Part shown: piece by piece, positions 45,084-53,377 of the stretch
Numbering within the stretch: the first letter of the stretch is position 1
How the letters are laid out: each line of letters opens with the position of its first letter
Assembly: GCF_938028735.1 (NCBI RefSeq)
Contig: NZ_CALIMF010000002.1
Location: 372,001 to 436,000 of the forward strand
DNA: 64,000 nt
Source: an uncultured Thermanaerothrix sp.
GTDB taxonomy: Bacteria; Chloroflexota; Anaerolineae; Anaerolineales; Anaerolineaceae
Reading direction: 5' to 3'
Position numbers and translations under genes: made by a program
The notes under the pieces: generated by a model
Told to the model about the DNA's origin: nothing
The model's input: the letters and a program-made list of their open reading frames with translations, nothing else
Databases searched by the model: none

Positions 45084-45957
45084 AAGGGAAGTGGGCCTTA
45101 ATATGGGCTATTACAGCCTGAGTAATAGCCCTCACTTCATGAAGTGAGGATAAACGGGCAGCTTCCAACGGTGGCAGGACATGCACTGTGACATTAACCG
45201 GCCAATGACCCGGCCGATGTAGCCGCATCAAGATCCACAACATAGCCGCTAGGCGCTCACGGTCGCGTGGCGACTTGCGCAGACGGGTTATGGGATGGCG
45301 TAGAGCAGCAGACGATAAAACACCGCTAACGATAATCGGTAATATGGTTGCTTGTGGCACCGCTCGCACAAACACCCCAATACTCTCCGACCATGTATCC
45401 AGCGCACCGCACGCCCCAGGCAAAACCGCCGGATCCGGCTCAATCCGCCCAGCGGGGAAATTGAGTAGCACACCCCCCGAACGCAGATGCCGAATCGCCT
45501 GACGAATAACGCCCACGCGAGCGCTCTCATCCTCAGATACCTGAATTAAGTACCCCTTGACCGCAGGGAGGGCGTCTAAAAAAGGGCGCTCAGCGGCCAA
45601 TATGCGCAGATCGTTGCGCGGTAATGCCGTGAACAACGCCAGAGCATCGCTCAATCCCGGATGATTCGCTAACACTAACAACGGCCCGTGATGAGGAATA
45701 AAACTCTCCCCCTTGATTTCAAGATAATTCACATACATAGAAATGAATCGAGAAGCGGCCCGATGAAGCCCAACCTCAGCAACCCAATGATCAAATGTTA
45801 GGATTTGACGTGCAAATTTTCGTGCCGAAGGACGCAGACTAACCGCCAGACCACGCCCTAGAGGGCTATCCCGATCCACACCTAGCGCCTCCAACACGTC
45901 CCCAAGGTTAATCTCGGTCAAAGTTTGTTCGCAGGCTTCGTCCAGATCCAGGTTCAT
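45064..45957 (-). CDS. Lysophospholipid-acyltransferase-like protein (PlsC family)
   Basis: A 297-residue acyltransferase. The catalytic HX4D motif is NHPGLSD, and the substrate-binding motif is FPAGRIEPD (FPEG type). An N-terminal region of about 80 residues is soluble. Such enzymes move acyl chains to glycerolipids or other alcohols. I place the start at the ATG at 45957; a -10-like TATAAT (minus strand, 45969-45964) lies 7 bp before it, so the mRNA may be nearly leaderless. It is opposite in direction to the surrounding ribA and PTPS genes and could be unrelated, or add a lipid to the cluster product. Confidence 0.85.
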   Translation of the reverse strand: MNLDLDEACEQTLTEINLGDVLEALGVDRDSPLGRGLAVSLRPSARKFARQILTFDHWVAEVGLHRAASRFISMYVNYLEIKGESFIPHHGPLLVLANHPGLSDALALFTALPRNDLRILAAERPFLDALPAVKGYLIQVSEDESARVGVIRQAIRHLRSGGVLLNFPAGRIEPDPAVLPGACGALDTWSESIGVFVRAVPQATILPIIVSGVLSSAALRHPITRLRKSPRDRERLAAMLWILMRLHRPGHWPVNVTVHVLPPLEAARLSSLHEVRAITQAVIAHIKAHFPFTNKSG

Positions 45958-46044
45958 GCTATGATTATAAGAGACTAGTGCACAATATGTCTTTTTTTGT
46001 GACCAACTTATCAGAATAGAGGACAAGCAGAAAGGAAGTGACTC

Positions 46045-46422
46045 ATGTATCGCGTGGGTGTCTCGCGCTCTTTCATTGCCCAGCACTACTTAATTGGGGG
46101 AGATTGGGGAGACGAAAACCTGCCTCATTCTCATCATTACCGAATTGACGTTGAGGTCAGCGGAGAACACCTAGACTCCCACTTTTACCTTGTTGATATT
46201 GTGGCCCTAGAAACCGCACTGGAGGCCCAGGTGGCTCGCTATCGCGATCGCTTGCTCAATGACCTGCCTGAATTTGCCGGGGTCAACCCCTCATTGGAAT
46301 TTTTTGCCCGTCTTCTGTGCCAGAATCTCACCAACAATCTGCCCACTAAGGGCCTCTCGCGCCTTTGCGTACGCTTGTGGGAACACGAAAACGCTTGGGC
46401 TGCCTTTGAAATGTCTCTGTAA
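46045..46422 (+). CDS. Diverged 6-pyruvoyl-tetrahydropterin synthase/QueD homologue
   Basis: A 125-residue T-fold protein of the PTPS family. The three zinc ligands appear as H14 (SFIAQH), H28 and H30 (LPHSHHY). D51 in YLVDIVALE and E113 in LWEHEN match conserved family sites. The catalytic Cys of PTPS/QueD is replaced (E24 at its place, four residues before H28), and the Asp-His pair of the second half reads RD. So this is probably not a canonical PTPS or CPH4 synthase. The ATG follows AAAGGAAG. The glycosyltransferase gene follows after 3 bp. Whether it still binds a pterin or a pyrimidine is unknown. Confidence 0.8.
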   Translation: MYRVGVSRSFIAQHYLIGGDWGDENLPHSHHYRIDVEVSGEHLDSHFYLVDIVALETALEAQVARYRDRLLNDLPEFAGVNPSLEFFARLLCQNLTNNLPTKGLSRLCVRLWEHENAWAAFEMSL

Positions 46423-46425
46423 CTT

Positions 46426-47520
46426 ATGCGTGTGGGATTGGTCATTTACGGCGATCTCAACACCCTCTCAGGCGGCTACCTTTATGACCGCTACTTAGTA
46501 CAGCACCTGCGCTCCCAGGGAGATGAGGTGGACATCATCTCGTTGCCCTGGACTGGTTATGGGCGGACTATAATTCAAAATCTGGATCGTGAGATCGAGA
46601 GCCGACTGCGCAGTACTCATTTGGATGTATTGCTACAGGACGAATTGAATCACCCATCGCTGTTTCTCCTCAATGCCAGAATCAAAAAGAAGATCAGGTA
46701 CCCGATTCTCAGCATTGTTCACCATCTCCGTAGCAGTGAACCTTACCATGCACCTCTGTACCAACGCTTGTACGGCTGGATAGAACGGGCCTATCTCAAT
46801 ACCCTGGATGGTTTTATATACAATAGCCAAGCGACCCGCCAGAGTGTGGAACGAATTTGCCGCGCAGCCCAAACCAAACCCCACTGCGTGGCTTACCCCG
46901 GCGGTAATGCCCATGGCGAAGGTATCTCGGACCGCCGCCTTCTGGAGGAACGCAGTCATCAACCCGGCCCCCTGCGCATCTTGTTTTTGGGCAACCTCAT
47001 CCGGCGCAAGCGCCTGGATGTGCTCCTCCAAGCCCTGCACACTCTCCCCCGCTCAGGGTGGATTCTCAACATTGTAGGGCGAACCGACTTAGAGCCAGAA
47101 ACCACTCGGGAGATCAACGCCTTCGTCCATCAGAATAGCCTTGTGTCTAATATCCGCTTTTGGGGGCCTTGCAGTAGCCAGACTCTACAAGCACTGCTGG
47201 TATCTCATCATGTCCTGGCCATGCCCTCCGATTACGAGGGCTTTGGCATTGTTTATCTTGAGGCTATGGCCTATGGGCTAGTTCCCATTGCAACCACCTG
47301 TGGAGGGGCTGTAGAAATTATCACTCATGGCTTGAATGGCTTCCTCATTCCCCCTAATGATCCGCAAGCCGTAGCCCAGGCGCTGCAAGAACTTTCCAAC
47401 CGGCGGGATATGTTGGCCCAGATGAGCGTAGCGGCCCGAGCGCGCTACGAACAATTCCCTACTTGGGAACAGAGCATGGCTAAGGCTCGGCGCTTCTTAG
47501 AAACGAGGGTTGCCTCATAA
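46426..47520 (+). CDS. Family 4 glycosyltransferase
   Basis: A 364-residue GT-B enzyme of the GT4 family. The N-terminal domain has the glycine-rich GDLNTLSGGYLYDR; the C-terminal domain has ILFLGNLIRRKRLDVLLQAL and the catalytic E-x7-E motif EGFGIVYLEAM. These enzymes transfer sugars from nucleotide donors with retention. It is 3 bp behind the PTPS homologue, which suggests that the acceptor is the product of that protein or of the whole cluster. The start at ATG 46426 directly follows the upstream stop. Confidence 0.92.
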   Translation: MRVGLVIYGDLNTLSGGYLYDRYLVQHLRSQGDEVDIISLPWTGYGRTIIQNLDREIESRLRSTHLDVLLQDELNHPSLFLLNARIKKKIRYPILSIVHHLRSSEPYHAPLYQRLYGWIERAYLNTLDGFIYNSQATRQSVERICRAAQTKPHCVAYPGGNAHGEGISDRRLLEERSHQPGPLRILFLGNLIRRKRLDVLLQALHTLPRSGWILNIVGRTDLEPETTREINAFVHQNSLVSNIRFWGPCSSQTLQALLVSHHVLAMPSDYEGFGIVYLEAMAYGLVPIATTCGGAVEIITHGLNGFLIPPNDPQAVAQALQELSNRRDMLAQMSVAARARYEQFPTWEQSMAKARRFLETRVAS

Positions 47521-47540
47521 TCCATGATTTGTACCCTTGC

Positions 47541-48464
47541 ATGATGCCTTTCTTGTTCAACTTCCAACGTTATTTAGAGGCCAAACGTAGCGTGGATGAC
47601 CGTGCCCTCAACCGCCAGGTATGGGCAACTCTGTCTGAGCTCCTGGCTCGGTTTCCCCGGCGCCCTGTGCGAATTCTAGAGATAGGAGCAGGGATCGGCA
47701 CCATGATCCCGCGAGTGTGGGAATGGGGACTAATTGATCAAGCCACTTATTTGGCGCTGGATATTGAAGCAGATAATTTACATTACGCACGCAACTGGTT
47801 GGCCCACTGGGCCCAACAGAACGGCGTAATGTTCGATGAATCCACGGGAAGCTGCTTTTTCCAGCAAGGCAAGCGCTGGCTCAAGCTTGACCTTTTGGTA
47901 GCCGATGCGTTCATTCCAAGCGGCCTTCCCTTTCCCCATCACCAATTCGATTTGTTGATCGCACATGCTGTGCTGGACCTGGTCAATCTGGAAGCAGGCC
48001 TGGCCACGTTGGTCAACTGTGTTCACCCAGGGGGATGGCTTTACCTGACCTTGAATTTCGACGGCCTCAGCCTATTCTTGCCACCTCTTTCCTGGGAACT
48101 TGATGATCAGGTAATAGCGCTTTACCACCAAAGCATGGACGAACGCCTTTTGCATGGTTTGCCCACCGGGGGCAGTACTACTGGGCGCGCCCTTTTTGCC
48201 ACCAGTAGCGCTTTGGGATTAGAGATTCTAGCTGCCGGAGCCTCCGATTGGGTGATTTTCCCCCAGCACAACCACTACCCGGCCCAGGAGGCCTATTTTT
48301 TACACTGCATTCTGCACTTTATCGAAGAAAGCCTTGCTCAGCAGGCCCTTCTGCCCACCGAACGATTAATTAAGTGGCTAAGCGCACGCCGAGCACAAAT
48401 TGCGCGGGGAGAGTTAATTTTCATCGCCCATCAATTTGATTTTCTTTTTAGCGTACCCAAATGA
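47541..48464 (+). CDS. Class I SAM-dependent methyltransferase
   Basis: A methyltransferase of about 307 residues. Motif I is RILEIGAGIGTM, motif II-like acidic residues appear in YLALDIEADNLHYA, and DLLIAHAVLDLVNL is motif IV. The C-terminal third (FPQHNHYPAQEAYFLHCILHF) is long and variable. The start is ATG 47541 or 47544; an in-frame TTG at 47529 is less likely. It lies 20 bp after the glycosyltransferase gene and ends overlapping the next gene by 4 bp. Substrate unknown; position suggests the glycosylated product of the cluster. Confidence 0.88.
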   Translation: MMPFLFNFQRYLEAKRSVDDRALNRQVWATLSELLARFPRRPVRILEIGAGIGTMIPRVWEWGLIDQATYLALDIEADNLHYARNWLAHWAQQNGVMFDESTGSCFFQQGKRWLKLDLLVADAFIPSGLPFPHHQFDLLIAHAVLDLVNLEAGLATLVNCVHPGGWLYLTLNFDGLSLFLPPLSWELDDQVIALYHQSMDERLLHGLPTGGSTTGRALFATSSALGLEILAAGASDWVIFPQHNHYPAQEAYFLHCILHFIEESLAQQALLPTERLIKWLSARRAQIARGELIFIAHQFDFLFSVPK

Positions 48465-48910
48465 CCCTCGCCTTGCCCACAACTCCCGGCATCTATGGTC
48501 TTATTTTTTGGCTGTCTCAAGACTGCCACACCCGCATTGGTCGTCTGGGAACGTATAATTTCCCCGCCGGTTGGTATGGTTATTGGGGCAGTGCCCATGG
48601 TCCAGGCGGTATTGCTGCTCGTGTTCGCCATCACTTAAGCCTTGCCGCCCGACCCCATTGGCATCTCGACTTCCTACGCCCGTATGGGCATATCAAGGCC
48701 GTGCTCTTCGAAACCGGCTCAGATCGCCTGGAATGCCCATGGGTCCATCAGGTGCTCACCTTTCCGAGCGCCCAGGTCCTGGTATACGGGTTTGGCAGCC
48801 AGGACTGCTCTCAGAATTGCCCGGCTCACCTGATTTACTTTGGTGCTTCTTTCGATCTACACGCTTTGACAAAACATCTCGGCAATCCCAGAATAATTTT
48901 CATAAACTAA
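48461..48910 (+). CDS. DUF123/GIY-YIG-like nuclease-family protein
   Basis: A 149-residue protein of the DUF123 family, which has a GIY-YIG-like fold and sometimes occurs fused to endonuclease III. Typical segments are GIYGLIFWLSQ, GWYGYWGSAHGPGG and a cysteine-rich end (GSQDCSQNCPAHLIYFG). The catalytic set seems reduced compared with true GIY-YIG nucleases. It overlaps the methyltransferase stop by 4 bp (ATGA), so it is translated with it. Its link with the pterin-like cluster is unclear and may be only positional. Confidence 0.85.
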   Translation: MTLALPTTPGIYGLIFWLSQDCHTRIGRLGTYNFPAGWYGYWGSAHGPGGIAARVRHHLSLAARPHWHLDFLRPYGHIKAVLFETGSDRLECPWVHQVLTFPSAQVLVYGFGSQDCSQNCPAHLIYFGASFDLHALTKHLGNPRIIFIN

Positions 48911-48981
48911 TTGCCGTATTGTCGGGACGGTTTGGCAGCGCCCATGGATTAAAATAAGGGGGTACCCTTTGGAGGCATGAC

Positions 48982-49521
48982 GTGAATACCTGGACACGCT
49001 ATCGTTTGCTTGTTCTCATTGCCGGAGGGGTTATCCTCCTCGATCAGGCAACCAAGGCCCTGATTCGCCAAAACTTGGCGCTTTACGAAACCTGGGCGCC
49101 CTGGCCGTGGTTGGCGCCTTATGCCCGCATTGTGCACTGGTACAACACCGGTGTAGCTTTTGGGTTGTTGCAAGAGCGCGGCCAATTTTTTGCCATTCTG
49201 GCTGTTCTCGTTGCCCTGGTCATTGTGTATTATTTTCCACGCATCCCCAGTCGGGAAACCTGGCTGCGTCTGGCGCTGAGCCTGCAATTGGGCGGTGCCC
49301 TCGGCAATCTCATCGACCGTTTGACCCTCGGACATGTGACCGATTTTATCTCTGTGGGAACATTTCCTGTTTTTAATGTCGCCGACGCCAGCATCACAAT
49401 TGGCACCGCGTTATTAATCCTGAGCGTGTGGCTACAAGAACGCCGCGAACAGAGAGCACAAAAAGTTTCGAACTCTCACCCTGAGGAAGGCTTTTCCACC
49501 CCGGCGAACGACCAACAATGA
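48982..49521 (+). CDS. lspA: Lipoprotein signal peptidase
   Basis: A 179-residue membrane aspartic protease that removes the signal peptide from diacylglycerylated prolipoproteins. It has four membrane segments and the two catalytic aspartates in DRLTLGHVTDFI and FNVADA. The start is GTG at 48982, after TTTGGAGG. A polar C-terminal tail of about 30 residues is longer than usual. Together with lgt at 61.4 kb the window has both first steps of lipoprotein maturation. It overlaps rluD by 4 bp. Confidence 0.95.
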   Translation: MNTWTRYRLLVLIAGGVILLDQATKALIRQNLALYETWAPWPWLAPYARIVHWYNTGVAFGLLQERGQFFAILAVLVALVIVYYFPRIPSRETWLRLALSLQLGGALGNLIDRLTLGHVTDFISVGTFPVFNVADASITIGTALLILSVWLQERREQRAQKVSNSHPEEGFSTPANDQQ

Positions 49522-50456
49522 ACGCACCTGATCAGGTCATCACCTTTATTTACGAGAACGACGGCGAAGAACGTCTGGATAAGGTGTTGGTGCAGCACTT
49601 GCCTGAATTTTCACGCGCCCGACTCCAGAACCTTATCAAAGAGGGGAAGGTAAGCCTTAACGGTCGGGTGATCACAAAAACCGGTTTTGCCGTCCAGCCT
49701 GGTCAACATATCCAGGTGATCTTGCCTCCCCCCCAACCCAGCCACCTCCAGCCCGAAGAGATTCCCTTGGATATTGTTTTTGAGAATCACGACCTGATCA
49801 TCCTCAACAAACCCGCTGGAATGGTGGTTCACCCCTCACCCGGGCACACCCAAGGCACCCTGGTGCATGGCATTTTAGCCTATCACCCTGACCTCGAGGG
49901 AATAGGAGGAGAACGCCGACCAGGAATTGTCCATCGTCTGGATAAAGACACCTCAGGACTGCTTCTGGTGGCTAAAAACGATCGCGCTCATCGCTGGTTA
50001 CAGGATCAGTTTCGCCAGCGTCGGGTACAAAAGACCTACTTGGCTCTAGTCGATGGTCATCCTCCCACCCCACGGGGGCGAATTGAGGCGCCTATAGGCC
50101 GGGATCCACTTCACCGGCAGAGGATGAGCGTGCTCCCCCCCGGTAAAGGGCGCGAAGCCATCACCGAATACCAGACGCGGGAAACGTTCCGCCAACACAC
50201 CCTGCTAGAAGTGCACCCGCTCACCGGGCGCACGCATCAGATCCGCGTGCACATGGCTTTCCTGGGGTGCCCAATTGTGGGTGATACCGTCTATGGTCAT
50301 CGTCACCCCAGCCTGCCCGTGCAACGCCACTTTCTGCATGCGGCACGGTTGACCCTGCGCTTGCCCGGTGAAACAGAGCCACGTACTTTTGAAGCCCCAC
50401 TCCCCGCCGACTTGGAACAAATTCTGGCGTGGTTACGCCAGTATCAACCCGCTTAA
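49518..50456 (+). CDS. rluD: Ribosomal large-subunit pseudouridine synthase (RluD family)
   Basis: A 312-residue RNA pseudouridine synthase. An S4 RNA-binding domain (about 15-75; LDKVLVQHLPEFSRARLQ) precedes the catalytic domain with the aspartate in HRLDKDTSGLLLVAKN and the HPLTGRTHQIRVHMAFLG block. RluD-type enzymes modify 23S rRNA helix 69; this could be another RluA-family member. It overlaps lspA by 4 bp, a frequent bacterial pairing. Confidence 0.94.
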   Translation: MNAPDQVITFIYENDGEERLDKVLVQHLPEFSRARLQNLIKEGKVSLNGRVITKTGFAVQPGQHIQVILPPPQPSHLQPEEIPLDIVFENHDLIILNKPAGMVVHPSPGHTQGTLVHGILAYHPDLEGIGGERRPGIVHRLDKDTSGLLLVAKNDRAHRWLQDQFRQRRVQKTYLALVDGHPPTPRGRIEAPIGRDPLHRQRMSVLPPGKGREAITEYQTRETFRQHTLLEVHPLTGRTHQIRVHMAFLGCPIVGDTVYGHRHPSLPVQRHFLHAARLTLRLPGETEPRTFEAPLPADLEQILAWLRQYQPA

Positions 50457-50480
50457 AACCTCGTCCGAAAAGGATTCGCC

Positions 50481-51521
50481 ATGATTGATTTGCGCTCCGA
50501 TACCGTGACCCACCCCACCCCGGCCATGCGTGAAGCCATGGCCCGCGCCGAGGTAGGCGATGACGTTTATCGCGAAGATCCCACCGTTAACCGCCTGGAG
50601 GCCATGGCCGCCGACCTCCTGGGAAAAGAAGCCGCACTTTTCGTTCCTTCGGGCACCATGGGGAACCTGATCGGTGTTTTAGGGCATTGCCAACGGGGCG
50701 ATGAGGTCATCATGGGGCATCTAGGCCATACCTTTCTCTTTGAGGGTGGCGGTGTCTCGGCCTTGGGAGGGGTCTTTGTTCACACGCTGCCCAACCAACC
50801 CGATGGCACTTTGCGCCTAGAAGACATCTTGGCCGCCATTCGCCCTGCCGATGTGCACCACCCGATGACTCGGTTGGTGGTGTTAGAGAATACCCACAAC
50901 CGTTGCGGTGGCGTGCCTCTGAGCGTGGATTACACCCGCCGGGTAGGGGACGCTGTTCATGCACGCGGTTTGGCCTTGCATCTGGACGGCGCGCGCATCT
51001 TCAACGCTGCCGTAGCCTTAGGTGTGAGGGCAAAAGCACTGGCGGAGCCGGCAGATACGGTTACCTTCTGCCTAAGTAAGGGGTTGTGCGCACCGGTGGG
51101 TTCTGTCCTGTGTGGTTCGCGCGAATTTATCGAGCGCGCCAGGCGCATCCGCAAACAACTGGGAGGCGGCATGCGCCAGGCCGGCATCCTGGCGGCGGCC
51201 GGTATCGTGGCCTTGGAAACCATGATTGACCGCTTGGCCGAAGACCACCGCCGTGCCCGTGAATTGGCCCAGGGACTAGGGCACCTGCCAGGGCTCAGCC
51301 TGCCCATGGGCATGCCGGCTACCAACATGGTTTTCCTCAACCTAGACGAGACTCTGCCCTTGGACGCATCCACCTTTGCTGCCCACCTGGCCGAGCGCGG
51401 CGTGCGAGTGGGGGTAGTAGGCCCGCGTCAGTTCCGCCTGGTCACGCATTATTGGATCGGTGACGCCGAAGTGGCTCAAGTCCTGGCCGCCTTCAAGGAC
51501 GTACTTGAGCACCTTCAGTGA
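50481..51521 (+). CDS. ltaE: Low-specificity L-threonine aldolase
   Basis: A 346-residue PLP enzyme of fold type I that splits threonine (or allo-threonine) to glycine and acetaldehyde. The start MIDLRSDTVTHPTPAMR and EVGDDVYREDPTVNRLE are signatures. The PLP lysine is in FCLSKGLCAPVGS. The length is normal. It lies 24 bp after rluD and its last 7 bp overlap the end of the convergent GGDEF gene. It stands 50 kb from the threonine-synthase/receiver gene and has no evident link to it. Confidence 0.95.
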   Translation: MIDLRSDTVTHPTPAMREAMARAEVGDDVYREDPTVNRLEAMAADLLGKEAALFVPSGTMGNLIGVLGHCQRGDEVIMGHLGHTFLFEGGGVSALGGVFVHTLPNQPDGTLRLEDILAAIRPADVHHPMTRLVVLENTHNRCGGVPLSVDYTRRVGDAVHARGLALHLDGARIFNAAVALGVRAKALAEPADTVTFCLSKGLCAPVGSVLCGSREFIERARRIRKQLGGGMRQAGILAAAGIVALETMIDRLAEDHRRARELAQGLGHLPGLSLPMGMPATNMVFLNLDETLPLDASTFAAHLAERGVRVGVVGPRQFRLVTHYWIGDAEVAQVLAAFKDVLEHLQ

Positions 51522-53152
51522 GTTTTGATCGGCACTTTCGCGGTGTCCCGCTTGGGTTCAGCTGGTGCAACGCTGAACTCAGCGTCCCCCTCAACCCCCC
51601 AATGGCGTGGGCCAGGCTCGATCTGATCACGTCCTCGGCTTTTCGCCCGGTAAAGACGCTGGTCGGCCAAGTCAATGAGACCAGATACCTCGCTAGCCTC
51701 ACCCGGAAACACAGCAATGCCCTGGCTGACTGTAGGTAACGCAACCGGGTTGCCCGTCCGATCGCTAACGTGGACCTGACGCAAAGTTTCACGGATGCGC
51801 TGCGCCACTTGATAGGCCTGCGCACCGGTTGTATTGGGTAAAGCAACGGCAAATTCCTCGCCACCCCAGCGCCCAACCCAATCGGTGCGCTTGATGTGCC
51901 GGCGAACAGTCTCAATAATTAATTGCAACACTTGATCGCCTAACAGGTGGCCAAATGTATCGTTGTATTCTTTGAAGTGATCCACATCCAGCATGATTAG
52001 GCTCAATGGTGAGCCTAAAACTCGTGCCTGGGCCAGTTCACGCTCTAGTACCTCTAGAAAGGCGTTATGGTTAAGCACTTGCGTCAGGCTATCCAAGCGA
52101 GCTCGCTCCTCAACCTTCAAATGATGCCGGGCATTTTCAATCGCCAGCGCCGTTTGTCGCGCTAGATTCTCAAGCAGCCACAGATCACGCGCGGTGAAAG
52201 CATGTTTACGATACGATGCGATCACAATAGCCCCTATCACCTTGCCGCCCACGATCATGGGCACGCCCAACCAGGATTGGGACATGCGGGGCTGTCCCAC
52301 GTAGCGCACTTGTTTCTTGTATTTGCACCGCTCGATTTCCATATCATGGATTAAGAGAGGCTTGCCCTGATGAATAACATGAGTCACAAGGGTATCTTCA
52401 AGGGAGATCTCCGTGGGTGGGAAGAACTCCCCCTGGTCGTAGATCAATTCCAAACGCATTCTATCCCCGTACACCAGACCCAGATAATATGCATCGGCCT
52501 GGAGGGCTTCCTGCACTAGGCTGCACGCCACGTTGATCACCTGATGATACTCAATCGTAGAGGCCAGCGCCTCGGCTGCACGATTGAGGGTGTTTAGGTG
52601 CGCCAATTGCTGAAGGTAAGATTGTCGCAGGCGCAAAACTGTCTCGGTCAGCAACACACTGGTAAGGAAGAACAGCATAGCTTGTTGCCACAAGTTCTTC
52701 ACATGGAGCCACCCCATGGCATACAAGCCTGTCGCCGCCAAGGTTACAGTGGCAAACAGACCATACGTTGCCCGCCGCCCATACAACACCGCCGTGAGGA
52801 TGATTAGGGTAATCCCCAGCACCGTGGTATAACCCGGCAAGAGGACCGTGTGAAAATAAAACGCCAGCAAGATAATCAGGGCATTCAGGATCAATCCCAA
52901 ATACATGATCAAGCGAGTTCGGCTATGCGGGAAGATCCACCGGAACGCCATGCAGGTAAGAACCCAACCGCCCAACCCAAATCCAAGATTAACGCGCTTG
53001 ACTTCAGGAGTAAGGGGTGCCAGAAGAGCATATCCCACCAGCACCCCATTAAGCACCAAGGTGGTTAGCACACTAGGCCAAGTGAGGTCGCTGGGCTGTG
53101 AGTTGGGAAGCCAATGCAGAAGTTTTGAGGGCAGGCGGAAGCGGAACGCCAT
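51515..53152 (-). CDS. Diguanylate cyclase with membrane and GAF domains
   Basis: A 545-residue signalling enzyme that makes cyclic di-GMP. About six N-terminal hydrophobic segments (about 25-165) are followed by a GAF-type sensory domain (about 190-335) and a C-terminal GGDEF domain (about 360-520) with the active GGEEF motif in GRWGGEEFAVALPN. The inhibitory I-site position reads KRTD rather than RxxD, so feedback inhibition may be weak. The start is the ATG at 53152; a TTG at 53167 is possible. A TATATAAT element lies upstream. Confidence 0.92.
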   Translation of the reverse strand: MAFRFRLPSKLLHWLPNSQPSDLTWPSVLTTLVLNGVLVGYALLAPLTPEVKRVNLGFGLGGWVLTCMAFRWIFPHSRTRLIMYLGLILNALIILLAFYFHTVLLPGYTTVLGITLIILTAVLYGRRATYGLFATVTLAATGLYAMGWLHVKNLWQQAMLFFLTSVLLTETVLRLRQSYLQQLAHLNTLNRAAEALASTIEYHQVINVACSLVQEALQADAYYLGLVYGDRMRLELIYDQGEFFPPTEISLEDTLVTHVIHQGKPLLIHDMEIERCKYKKQVRYVGQPRMSQSWLGVPMIVGGKVIGAIVIASYRKHAFTARDLWLLENLARQTALAIENARHHLKVEERARLDSLTQVLNHNAFLEVLERELAQARVLGSPLSLIMLDVDHFKEYNDTFGHLLGDQVLQLIIETVRRHIKRTDWVGRWGGEEFAVALPNTTGAQAYQVAQRIRETLRQVHVSDRTGNPVALPTVSQGIAVFPGEASEVSGLIDLADQRLYRAKSRGRDQIEPGPRHWGVEGDAEFSVAPAEPKRDTAKVPIKTH

Positions 53153-53377
53153 AGGATGTCTGAACAAAAATTAGTACAATTTGCTTTCCATTATATATCA
53201 CCTTTCAACCTAATAGAGGGCATTTCCACATGATCTTTAGGTTTTACACCCCCATAACCTCTCAAGAGCGCCCTCGCTTTTCTGTTATAATCGTGCACAG
53301 CAGGGATGGATCGACATAGTGGTATCACCATTGGCACGTCCTCAGACAATTCTCGCAATGACAGGGATTGAAATTGC

